This document shows positions 24,758 to 32,389 of a stretch of DNA of 64,000 bases, piece by piece. The position numbers and the translations under genes are program-made. The DNA is taken from the NCBI GenBank assembly GCA_946411635.1, contig CAMKES010000005.1, forward strand, positions 1-64,000, read 5' to 3'. The DNA is from an uncultured Clostridia bacterium (GTDB lineage Bacteria; Bacillota; Clostridia; Christensenellales; CAG-138). Position 1 is the first letter of the stretch. Every line of letters starts with the position of its first letter. The notes below the pieces were generated by a model. It had not been told where the DNA came from and ran no database searches. It saw only the letters and a program-made list of their open reading frames with translations.

Positions 24758-25234
24758 TTACCCGTTCAGCAGATACGCCGCAAGGTTCAGATACCCCGCG
24801 AAGCAGAGCCAGACGAGATACGGGATCCCGAGGAGCCCCGCGCTCTTTCGTACGCGATAGAACGCGACGGTCATCCACACCGAGAGCCCGAGGATCGCAA
24901 GAAGCACGAAGAACGCGGCAAGCCGGAGCTCCAGCGCGAAGAACAGCGGCGACCACAGAAAGTTCAGCGCAAGCTGCGCGTAAAACGGGATCAGCGCGTC
25001 CTTTTTGCCGCGCGGCACGGCGTTCCACACGAGCCCCGCGGAAAGGCCCATCAGCAGATACAGGATCGTCCATGCGGTGACGAACACCCAGGGCGGCGGC
25101 TGCAGCGCGGGCTGCGGGAGCATCGCGTTTCTGCGCATGCCGTCCATGGAGAGGAGCGCGGACAGACCGCCGACCGCAAGCGGCAGCAGCGTCCACAAAA
25201 GATACGAAAGGTCGGTTTTCTGTTTCTTGTTCAT
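24758..25234 (-). CDS. tspO: TspO/MBR family membrane protein
   Basis: A 158-residue protein with five hydrophobic segments and the TspO hallmarks: PQPALQPPPWVFVTAWTILY (about 40-59), the LNFLWSPLFF motif (about 90-99) and WLCFAGYLNLAAYLLN at the end. TspO proteins bind porphyrins and related ligands; their bacterial role varies between stress response and tetrapyrrole handling. It stands alone, with a terminator of its own. No clear Shine-Dalgarno precedes the ATG. Confidence 0.85.
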   Translation of the reverse strand: MNKKQKTDLSYLLWTLLPLAVGGLSALLSMDGMRRNAMLPQPALQPPPWVFVTAWTILYLLMGLSAGLVWNAVPRGKKDALIPFYAQLALNFLWSPLFFALELRLAAFFVLLAILGLSVWMTVAFYRVRKSAGLLGIPYLVWLCFAGYLNLAAYLLNG

Positions 25235-25503
25235 GGTAACAGTTTACGTGTTTTCCGTCCAAAAATACAAAGAATCCGAAAACGGTAAAACCGGGCGGCA
25301 CGGTTCGTCGTCTTACGAATGAAAGGAGCTGTGGACCGTGACGTTTTTCAGACTGGTCAACGCCTGTTTCCGGAACGACGCGAAGAACCATCCGCTTGCG
25401 GAGGATCGCGGAAAACCGTTCCGTTTTTCGGAGGCTGCCGCCGAAGGAGAAACGAAAGATCGAACAGTGCCGGCGGAAACGCACGAAAAACGGAAATCGT
25501 ATC
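25235..25503. other. Intergenic region upstream of the sigma fusion gene
   Basis: This gap between tspO and the ECF sigma promoter holds no recognised RNA or operator. A 64-codon GTG frame (25338-25532) follows GAAAGGAG but runs into the sigma promoter and resembles nothing I know, so I do not call it. Confidence 0.4.
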
Positions 25504-25533
25504 TTGCGCGGGAGTGGGATACGGGCGTATAAT
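25504..25533 (+). promoter_or_regulatory. Promoter of the ECF sigma fusion gene
   Basis: TTGCGC (25504-25509), an 18-bp spacer and TATAAT (25528-25533), 27 bp before the start codon. It is a housekeeping-type promoter, not an obvious ECF-type self-promoter. Confidence 0.6.
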
Positions 25534-25560
25534 GGACTCAGATCCGAGCGGGGGATAAGG

Positions 25561-27219
25561 ATGGAGGAAAGAAGGAGTTATGAGGCGATCGCCGCGGACG
25601 TGCGCCTTGCACAGAGCGGCGATACAGGGGCGCTGGACCGGATTCTTGCGGACGTGAAGGACCCGGTCTATTACACGTGTCTTCGCATTCTGCAGAACGA
25701 GACCGACGCGGAGGACGCGGCGCAGGACATCCTGTACGCGATCTGCCGGAAGATCGGCACGCTGAAGGAGCCGGGCACGTACGTCGGCTGGGTCAACCGC
25801 ATGACGGCGAACCGCTGCAAGGACCTTTTGGGAAAAAAGAACCGCGAAGTGTTTCTGATCCCCGACGAAAACGGCGAGGATCCGTTCGCCGTGTTCGAGG
25901 ACGTGGACGAGCAGAGCGTGCCGGACAAGGCGATCGACAACGCCGAAACACAGCGCATGATCCTGGAGCTTGTCGACGCGCTGCCGGACGAGCAGCGCAT
26001 GTGCGTCATGCTCTTTTATTATAACGAAATGAAAACGCGCGAGATCGCCAACGCGCTCGACGTATCGGAAGGCACGGTCAAGAGCCGCCTGAACTACGCG
26101 CGCAAGTCGATCCGGGAAGGCGTTCTGAAATACGAAAAACAGGGGATCCGGCTCTTCGGCCTTTCGCCGATCCCGTTCCTGCGGTATTTTCTCGGCAAAG
26201 CGATCCGCGACACGAATACGGCGGCAGCCGCGGGGATCGCGGCAAACACTTCCGGCGCGGCAGCGGCGGGAACGGCGGCAGCGGCGTCCGGCGGCGCGTT
26301 CGCGTCGATCGCCGGAAAGATCGCCGCGGGCGTTCTGTCGCTCGGCATTCTCGGCGTCGTCTTTTTCGGGGTGATCAAGCTGTTCGACGGTCGGAGGACC
26401 GAGCCGCTTCCCGTCCTTACGGAGACCCCGACGCCGCGCGTCACGTCGTTTGCCGAAGCGGAAGGCACGTCCGCGCCTTCGGACACGCCGGAGCCTTCGG
26501 ACACGCCGGAGTCTTCGGATACGCCGGAGCCGTCGGACACGCCGACGCCGCGCGTCACGCCGCGTCACGCTCCGACGGGAACCCCGTCCGCAAGACCTTC
26601 CGCAGCGCCAGCGACGCCGACTGCGGCGCCCGCAACGCCCACGACGGCGCCCGCGACGCCCACGACGGCGCCCGCAACGCCGACCGCGGCGCCCGTGACG
26701 CCGACGACGGCGCCCACGGACGCGCCGACGGCGACCCCGACGCGGGAACCGGAGTGGACCGAATGGAGCGAAGAGGAACCGCCTTCCGGTGTGGAATCGG
26801 AATCCAAACGGCAATACCGGTATCGGTTCACGACGACGAAGATCATTACGGAGCGCATGGAGCAGCATCCCTACGAGCTGATGAACCAGGTCAATAACGA
26901 GATGAGACTTTATTCCTACGACGACTATTCCGTACAGAATCAAACGCAGGAATGGAGAGACAAACGCCTGTACAAAACGGTGGAGACTCTCGCGGAAGCG
27001 GAGACGGCTGCGGCGGAATCGACGGACGTTTACCGATATACGTACGCGGAGAACGGGGACGGGAAATACGATGTTTATGTGGAGATGAATTACGTCATTT
27101 CTTCCGTCTTCTTCTGTACGGACTATTCCGACTGGAGCGATACGTATCCGGAACAGATTGAAACGCATGCAGGATCTCCGGAAGTCGCTTCGCGTCAGCT
27201 GTGGCGCTACCTGCGATGA
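25561..27219 (+). CDS. ECF sigma factor fused to a transmembrane segment and extracytoplasmic domain
   Basis: A 552-residue protein. Residues 1-95 are sigma-70 region 2 (DAEDAAQDILYAICRKIGTL), 125-190 are region 4 with a helix-turn-helix (TREIANALDVSEGTVKSRL). An Ala/Gly-rich stretch (220-255) leads to one membrane segment (about 256-275). A Thr/Pro-rich stalk follows (about 285-395; DTPEPS and ATPTTAP repeats), then a roughly 150-residue outer domain with WTEWSEE near its start and YSDWSDT near its end, each followed by an (R)xxYRY/WRY-like tail. Sigma factors normally lack such parts, so this could be a membrane-held sigma released by proteolysis. The LRR surface gene follows after 44 bp. 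Confidence 0.75.
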   Translation: MEERRSYEAIAADVRLAQSGDTGALDRILADVKDPVYYTCLRILQNETDAEDAAQDILYAICRKIGTLKEPGTYVGWVNRMTANRCKDLLGKKNREVFLIPDENGEDPFAVFEDVDEQSVPDKAIDNAETQRMILELVDALPDEQRMCVMLFYYNEMKTREIANALDVSEGTVKSRLNYARKSIREGVLKYEKQGIRLFGLSPIPFLRYFLGKAIRDTNTAAAAGIAANTSGAAAAGTAAAASGGAFASIAGKIAAGVLSLGILGVVFFGVIKLFDGRRTEPLPVLTETPTPRVTSFAEAEGTSAPSDTPEPSDTPESSDTPEPSDTPTPRVTPRHAPTGTPSARPSAAPATPTAAPATPTTAPATPTTAPATPTAAPVTPTTAPTDAPTATPTREPEWTEWSEEEPPSGVESESKRQYRYRFTTTKIITERMEQHPYELMNQVNNEMRLYSYDDYSVQNQTQEWRDKRLYKTVETLAEAETAAAESTDVYRYTYAENGDGKYDVYVEMNYVISSVFFCTDYSDWSDTYPEQIETHAGSPEVASRQLWRYLR

Positions 27220-27263
27220 ATCTCCGGAACGATCGGAGATACCGATATGAGAAAGGAAAGAAC

Positions 27264-29402
27264 ATGATTTACGGAACGAAACGCAAACCGATTTGCTTCA
27301 TGCGGATGATCCGGATCGCAGTCTGCATTCTGGCGATGCTCATTGCGGCTTTGCCCGCCGGGAAAGCAAAAGCCGACGAGACGGAAACGAGCGGTACGTG
27401 CGGGGATAATCTCTATTGGTCATATTCCGACGGAACGCTGACGATCACCGGGTCGGGACCTATGGATCATTTCCAATACGCGTATTCGAGCCAGGGGATC
27501 ATCTGCACGATCCCATGGAAGGAATACCGGAACGAGATCGTCCGCGTGATCCTGCCGGACGGGATCACAAGGATCGGCGGCTGCGCGTTCGCCGACTGCG
27601 TCAATCTGCGGGAGATCGAGCTTCCGGAAGGAATCGAATCGATCGGGGAGAGAGCTTTCTGCGGCTGTCAGAGCCTGCCTTCGATCACGGTTCCGGACGG
27701 CGTTGTGACCTTCGGACGGGAAGTGTTTATGAACTGCTACCAGCTGAAGTCGGCATATCTTCCCGACAGCGTCACGGACTTAGGCGACATGCACGTGTTC
27801 GCGCAGTGTTATCAGCTGAAATCCGTTACCCTTCCGAGCGGGATCAAAACCATACCGATCGGTGCGTTTTATTTATGCAATCAGCTGCGGTCGATCGAGA
27901 TCCCGGACGGTGTCACGACGATCGAATCGACTGCGTTCGAAGGTTGTTCCGCCTTGACGGAGATCGAACTGCCCGCAAGCGTGACTCGCATCGAAAGCCG
28001 GGCGTTTCAAGGGTGTTCCTCTTTGGGAACGATCACGATCGGGAGCAATATCTCGTACGTCGGTCGGAGCATCAATGATGACTCGCCGTTTTACGGCACG
28101 CGGTACTGGAACACGTACGTCGAGGAACACGGGGACGGGCCGGTCTATCTTGACTATCTGCTGCTCGGATACGAAGGGACCTGTCCGGAAGAGACCGTGG
28201 TCAAAGACGGTACGCGCGTGATCGCGGCATCCGCGTTCCGGGATTGCCGGAGCATCAGCAGGATCGTACTGCCGGAAAGCCTGGAAACGATCAACGACCT
28301 GGCGTTTTTGCGTTCGTCGGTCGAGGAGATCGTTCTTTCGGAGGGGATCCGGACCATCGGAGAATATGCGTTTTCAGGAGGCAGTCAGCTGAAGCAGATC
28401 ACGATCCCGTCCTCGGTCCGAAGCATCCTGCACAATGCGTTTTTGGATGATGACGCGCTCACGGATGTGTATTATAACGGAACAGAGCAAATGTTTCGCG
28501 AACGTCTCGAGAACAACATCAAGCAGAGCGGGAACTGGAGGATCCTGCGGGGAGACGGGGACTGTGCGGTATGGCATTTTCTCACGGACGTCTCAAGCGT
28601 GGAACTCGACCCGTCTGACGTCCGATTCAACGGCACGACGCCGTACGTGATCTACGACGGTTCGGAAAAAACACCGCGCGTGATTGCAAGAGACGCGGCG
28701 GGCGAGATTGTTGCGGAAGACGATTATACGGTGACGTACCGGAACAATACGCAGCCGGGCACCGCTTTTGCGGACGTGTACTGGAACGGCGGCGACGGCA
28801 CGAAAACGGTCATGTTCAAGATCTATCTGCCACCTGCGGAACGAACGGCGGTCGGGAACACGGCGGACGGCATCCGGATCGAATGGGATCCGGTCGAGGG
28901 CGCGAAGGGCTACGTCATCTATCGCCGCGCATGGAATACGAAAAGCGGCGGCTGGACGGCGTTCGCGCGCTGGAACAATACGACCGCGACCGAATGGACC
29001 GACACGAAGGTCTATGCCGGCACGCGCTATCAATACGGCGTGAAGGCGTATGCCGAGGACCCGATGAACAACTACGACCTCGGGCGGGTCGGACCGCTGA
29101 AGACGACGGTCCGCATCACAACGCGCACGGTGCGTTCCGTCACGCCGGGGACCCGGTCGCTGACGGTCGCCTGGACGGGCAGTTCCCTGTTTACGGGCTA
29201 CGACGTGCAGGTCGCGACAGACGCGGCGTTCACGAAGGGACTGAAGACCGTCCGCATCGCGAATCCGAAGACGTATCGCACCACGATCCGGGATCTCAAG
29301 GCGGAGACGGACTATTACGTGCGCGTTCGTTCGTATGATGTATTCGAGGGAATGACGTACCGCGGCGGGTGGTCGGAGCCGGTGAAGGGAAGGACACAGT
29401 AA
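27264..29402 (+). CDS. Secreted BspA-type leucine-rich-repeat protein with fibronectin III domains
   Basis: A 712-residue protein. A signal peptide (about 1-40, cleaved near AKA) is followed by CGDNLYWSYSDGTLTITGSG, the usual entry to BspA/LRR_5 arrays. Repeats of the form IEIPDGVTTIESTAFEGCSALTE run to about residue 430, then a linker and two fibronectin III-like domains (about 545-640 and 640-712). No sortase motif or anchor is seen at the end, GRTQ. Such proteins bind host or microbial surfaces. The GAAAGGAAAG site fixes the ATG at 27264. It is probably co-transcribed with the sigma fusion. Confidence 0.85.
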   Translation: MIYGTKRKPICFMRMIRIAVCILAMLIAALPAGKAKADETETSGTCGDNLYWSYSDGTLTITGSGPMDHFQYAYSSQGIICTIPWKEYRNEIVRVILPDGITRIGGCAFADCVNLREIELPEGIESIGERAFCGCQSLPSITVPDGVVTFGREVFMNCYQLKSAYLPDSVTDLGDMHVFAQCYQLKSVTLPSGIKTIPIGAFYLCNQLRSIEIPDGVTTIESTAFEGCSALTEIELPASVTRIESRAFQGCSSLGTITIGSNISYVGRSINDDSPFYGTRYWNTYVEEHGDGPVYLDYLLLGYEGTCPEETVVKDGTRVIAASAFRDCRSISRIVLPESLETINDLAFLRSSVEEIVLSEGIRTIGEYAFSGGSQLKQITIPSSVRSILHNAFLDDDALTDVYYNGTEQMFRERLENNIKQSGNWRILRGDGDCAVWHFLTDVSSVELDPSDVRFNGTTPYVIYDGSEKTPRVIARDAAGEIVAEDDYTVTYRNNTQPGTAFADVYWNGGDGTKTVMFKIYLPPAERTAVGNTADGIRIEWDPVEGAKGYVIYRRAWNTKSGGWTAFARWNNTTATEWTDTKVYAGTRYQYGVKAYAEDPMNNYDLGRVGPLKTTVRITTRTVRSVTPGTRSLTVAWTGSSLFTGYDVQVATDAAFTKGLKTVRIANPKTYRTTIRDLKAETDYYVRVRSYDVFEGMTYRGGWSEPVKGRTQ

Positions 29403-29408
29403 CGAAAC

Positions 29409-29438
29409 AAACGCTTCCGGAAACGGAAGCGTTTTTTT
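29409..29438 (+). terminator. Terminator of the LRR protein operon
   Basis: AAACGCTTCCG/CGGAAGCGTTT (11 bp, GAAA tetraloop) followed by a T-run. Confidence 0.88.
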
Positions 29439-29453
29439 GATCCCGGTAAAACC

Positions 29454-29628
29454 AAACGGGGGAGCCGATCGTCTTATCGTATAAATGGGGCAAAATGCGC
29501 GGATCCGCGCGGCCCCGGAAGGTGTTGCGGGCGTACACATCTCCTTCTCGCCCGCAGCAGACCCGGGCGGACAGGCTCCCCCGTTTGTTCGCTCGAAAAA
29601 ACCGTAGGTTTTCCTGCGGTTTTTTTGT
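29454..29628 (+). ncRNA. Candidate structured RNA in a convergent intergenic region
   Basis: A perfect 13-bp outer helix (29454-29466 with 29574-29586) encloses a palindromic GCGC-GGATCC-GCGC hairpin (29497-29510) nested within GGGGC/GCCCC, and a second hairpin TGCGGGCG/CGCCCGCA (29526-29533 with 29549-29556). A strong terminator (13-bp stem, T7) follows at 29596-29628 on the plus strand. A -10-like TATAAA (29480-29485) lies inside the outer helix and no -35 is clear. It matches no RNA family I know, and the terminator could instead be shared by flanking genes. The orientation is tentative. Confidence 0.35.
29596..29628 (+). terminator. Bidirectional terminator before the aldo/keto reductase stop
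   Basis: AAAAAACCGTAGG/CCTGCGGTTTTTT, 13 bp with one T-G wobble and loop TTTT, flanked by A- and T-runs; it can serve the minus-strand reductase gene too. Confidence 0.75.
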
Positions 29629-29634
29629 TCCGGA

Positions 29635-30633
29635 TCATTTATCCAGCACTTCGACCTGGATCGATTTTACGGCGTCTTCGAGGAACGCGAGCTCTTCGGA
29701 CGAGAGATGCACGTCAAGACACGACGCCGTATCCCGAACGGTCTCCGGTCTGCGCATGCCGACGAGCAGGCTCATGTTTTCATACTGCGCGAGCGCCCAC
29801 GCCTCGAACAGCGCGGAAAAGCTGCAGCGATGCGCCTCGCGCACCGGCTCCCACGCCTCGAACGCCTTTCTGAGGCCGGTTCTGTACGGCTCCTGCGACC
29901 ACGGGATGCGCGAGCGGATATCGGCCTTTCCGAACGTGCGCTCCGGGAACGCGGGCGAGGTCAGAAAGCCCTCCTCGAGCACGCCGTACGTCTGGAACGT
30001 CGTGCCGTGCGGCGCGCACGCTTCGAAATACGCGCGGCCGTGGAACGGCGAAAGGATGCTGAAGAACTCCTGCACGACGGAAACGTGTCCGCCGCAGCGC
30101 TGATAGTCCGCAAGATCGGCGGGCTGACTGTTGGAAAGCCCGTACGCGCGGATCTTGCCCTGCTCTCTGAGCCGTTCGAGCGCCTCGACCGTGTCGGCGA
30201 CCGGGAAGCTTTTGCACACGTAATGCACGACGACCGAGTCGAGATAATCGGTCTGCATCCGGCGCAGGGAGTCCTCCACGTCGCGCACGATCGCCGCGGG
30301 ACGCGTGTCGTTGTTGACGGTGTATCCGTCGCGCGAGTAGTGGAAATTGCCGCCCTCGCCGCGCCAGTTCAGCGAGCATTTCGTCTGCACAACGAAATCG
30401 TGGCGGCGGCCCTTCAGCGCTTCGCCCAGGAGCCGTTCGCTTTCGCCCGTGCCGTAGACCGGCGCGGTGTCGATATAGTTGATGCCGTGATCCCTGCAGG
30501 CGGAGAGCAGGTCGTTCGCCTCGCGTTCGGTCGAATCGTGGTCCGACCACACGCTGCCGCCGCCGAGTCCCCACGTGCCGAGCGCAACGACGGAGACGGT
30601 AAGATCGCTGTTGCCGAGTTTGCGGTACTGCAT
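29635..30633 (-). CDS. Aldo/keto reductase
   Basis: A 332-residue TIM-barrel oxidoreductase with the family catalytic set: D55 and Y60 in YIDTAPVYGTGESE, K85 in VVQTKCS, and a histidine in SVVVHYV. LGLSNSQP-like sequence marks the NADPH-binding half. It likely reduces aldehydes or sugars with NADPH; specificity is unknown. I use the ATG at 30633 behind AAGGAGGAACG. The frame runs far upstream through the neighbouring gene without a binding site. Confidence 0.85.
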   Translation of the reverse strand: MQYRKLGNSDLTVSVVALGTWGLGGGSVWSDHDSTEREANDLLSACRDHGINYIDTAPVYGTGESERLLGEALKGRRHDFVVQTKCSLNWRGEGGNFHYSRDGYTVNNDTRPAAIVRDVEDSLRRMQTDYLDSVVVHYVCKSFPVADTVEALERLREQGKIRAYGLSNSQPADLADYQRCGGHVSVVQEFFSILSPFHGRAYFEACAPHGTTFQTYGVLEEGFLTSPAFPERTFGKADIRSRIPWSQEPYRTGLRKAFEAWEPVREAHRCSFSALFEAWALAQYENMSLLVGMRRPETVRDTASCLDVHLSSEELAFLEDAVKSIQVEVLDK

Positions 30634-30781
30634 ACGTTCCTCCTTGAAACCGGCTTTCCGCCGCCGGTCTCCGCCTCTATTATAACCGAACGCGGCGCGG
30701 GATTCAACGGTTTTTCCCGGTTCTTGCAAACCGCGCGCGATTCCCGTATAATGAACGAAAGAAACGTTGCGGGAGGCGGGT

Positions 30782-31345
30782 ATGATCCTGTTCATCGATG
30801 CGTGCGTGCGGGAAGGCTCGCGCACGAAAAGGCTGGCGAAACGGGTGCTTTCGCATCTTTCGGGTCCGGTCGAAACGGTCCGGCCGATCGACCTCGATTT
30901 TCCGAAAACGGACGAATCGTTTCTCAAAAAGCGCGACGCGTGCATCGCGGCGGGCGATTTTTCCGATCCGATGTTCGACCTTGCGAAGCAGTTCGTCCGC
31001 GCGGATACCGTCGTGATCGCCGCGCCGCACTGGGACCTTTCGTTCCCGGCGGCGCTCAGGCAGTACTTCGAACAGATCAACGTCGTGGGGCTGACGTTCT
31101 TCTATACGGACAGCGACCGCCCCGTGACGCTCTGCCGCGCAAAGAAGCTCATCTACGTCGCGACCGCGGGCGGACCGGTGCGGAGCCACGACTACGGCTT
31201 CGGCTACGTGAAGGGGCTCGGCGGGGAGTTTTACGGTATATCGGACGCCGTGCTGTTCTGCGCGGAGGGGCTGGACCTCGTCGGCGCCGACGCCGAGGCG
31301 ATCCTGAAGGAAGCGGAAAACGGGATCGACCGCGCGTTTTCGTAA
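30782..31345 (+). CDS. NAD(P)H-dependent FMN oxidoreductase (flavodoxin-like fold)
   Basis: A 187-residue protein with the flavodoxin-like fold of the azoreductase/quinone reductase group: ILFIDACVREGSRTKRLAK at the phosphate-binding start, AAPHWDLSFPAALRQYFEQIN as the flavin-contact and dimer segment, and ATAGGP later. It probably performs two-electron reduction of quinones or azo compounds. It is a single gene, divergent from the aldo/keto reductase. The ATG at 30782 follows GGGAGGCGGG. Confidence 0.8.
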   Translation: MILFIDACVREGSRTKRLAKRVLSHLSGPVETVRPIDLDFPKTDESFLKKRDACIAAGDFSDPMFDLAKQFVRADTVVIAAPHWDLSFPAALRQYFEQINVVGLTFFYTDSDRPVTLCRAKKLIYVATAGGPVRSHDYGFGYVKGLGGEFYGISDAVLFCAEGLDLVGADAEAILKEAENGIDRAFS

Positions 31346-31459
31346 CGGCGGGCCGGTCCGCGCCGTCTGCGCGGGGCGGTTTCCCTTGCCGCGGGGGTTT
31401 TCTTTTCGGCGGGGATATGGTATGATAAACTATCGGAATATGCGGAAAGGAGCGGGATC

Positions 31460-32389
31460 ATGCGCGGATCGCTTTTGCGGAACTGGACCGAGGCGCGGAC
31501 GCTGTCCATCGTGGGCATGTGCAAGAACGCGGGCAAAACGACCGTGCTGAACCGCCTGCTCGCCGAAAACCCGCCCGGCCGCGTGCTGGGGCTGACCTCG
31601 ATCGGCCGCGACGGGGAATCGGTCGACGTCGTGACCGGCACGGAAAAGCCGGGCATCTTCGTGCGGGAGGGCACGCTGATCGCCACCGCGAAGGATATGC
31701 TCGCGCTGTCCGACGTGACGATGGAGATCGTCGACGCCACCGGCATCCCGACGCCGCTCGGCGAGGTCGTGCTCGTGCGGGCAAGAAGCGCGGGCAGCGT
31801 GCAGCTGGCCGGTCCGTCGATCGCGTCGCAGCTCAGGACCGTTTCCGGACGGTTCTTTTCGCTCGGCGCGGAGCAGACGATCATCGACGGCGCGCTGGGG
31901 CGCAAATCGCTCGGCGCGCGCGCGGTCGCGGACGGCGTGATCCTCTGCACCGGCGCCAGCTACGACCGGCGCATGGAAAAGGTCGTGCGGGACACCGCGA
32001 ACGTGTTTCGCATCATGAATCTCAAAAAGGCGGAAACGGTGCCGGAAGGATCGGACCTTCCGCTTTCCGACGCGCTGAAGGCGAACGGCGAAGCGCTCGT
32101 TGCCGGCGCGCTCACGGATTCGCAGGTGCTTCCGCTTCTGAAGAGCGGCGCGCTGAAAAACACGCGGCTCGTGGTGAAGGATCCGAGCAAGGTCCTGCTT
32201 TCGCCCGACGTGCTCGACAAGCTTGCGGTCCGGAACGTCGCGCTCGAAACGGTCGAGGCGGCGAAGACGCTCTTTATAACGGTCAATCCCGTTTCCGCAT
32301 ACGGCTGGAAATTCGATCCGGACGCGTTCCTTGCCGCAATGGCCGCGGCGGTGGACGTTCCCGTGATCAACGTGAAGGAGGGACTCTGA
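31460..32389 (+). CDS. kamB: KamB, P-loop protein of the lysine fermentation cluster
   Basis: A 309-residue protein with Walker A GMCKNAGKTTV (19-29) and an otherwise unusual alpha/beta sequence. Its position before a MutS-like gene and next to lysine 5,6-aminomutase genes identifies it as KamB of the clostridial/fusobacterial lysine pathway. Its function is unproven; with KamC it has been proposed as a reactivating or assembly factor for the coenzyme B12-dependent aminomutase. It overlaps kamC at TGATG, so the two are translated together. A weak TATGAT -10 lies at 31421-31426, and AAAGGAGCGGG precedes the ATG. Confidence 0.8.
   Translation: MRGSLLRNWTEARTLSIVGMCKNAGKTTVLNRLLAENPPGRVLGLTSIGRDGESVDVVTGTEKPGIFVREGTLIATAKDMLALSDVTMEIVDATGIPTPLGEVVLVRARSAGSVQLAGPSIASQLRTVSGRFFSLGAEQTIIDGALGRKSLGARAVADGVILCTGASYDRRMEKVVRDTANVFRIMNLKKAETVPEGSDLPLSDALKANGEALVAGALTDSQVLPLLKSGALKNTRLVVKDPSKVLLSPDVLDKLAVRNVALETVEAAKTLFITVNPVSAYGWKFDPDAFLAAMAAAVDVPVINVKEGL

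Noticed and set aside
25338..25532. 64-codon GTG frame behind GAAAGGAG upstream of the sigma fusion
   Set aside because: It overlaps the sigma promoter (25504-25533), resembles no family I know and has no other support; the binding-site match alone is not enough.
29487..29560. SRP (4.5S) RNA, suggested by CCGGAAGG in a hairpin-rich region
   Set aside because: The flanking conserved bases (CAGG before, AGCAG after the GGAA loop) are absent, so the domain IV signature is not met.
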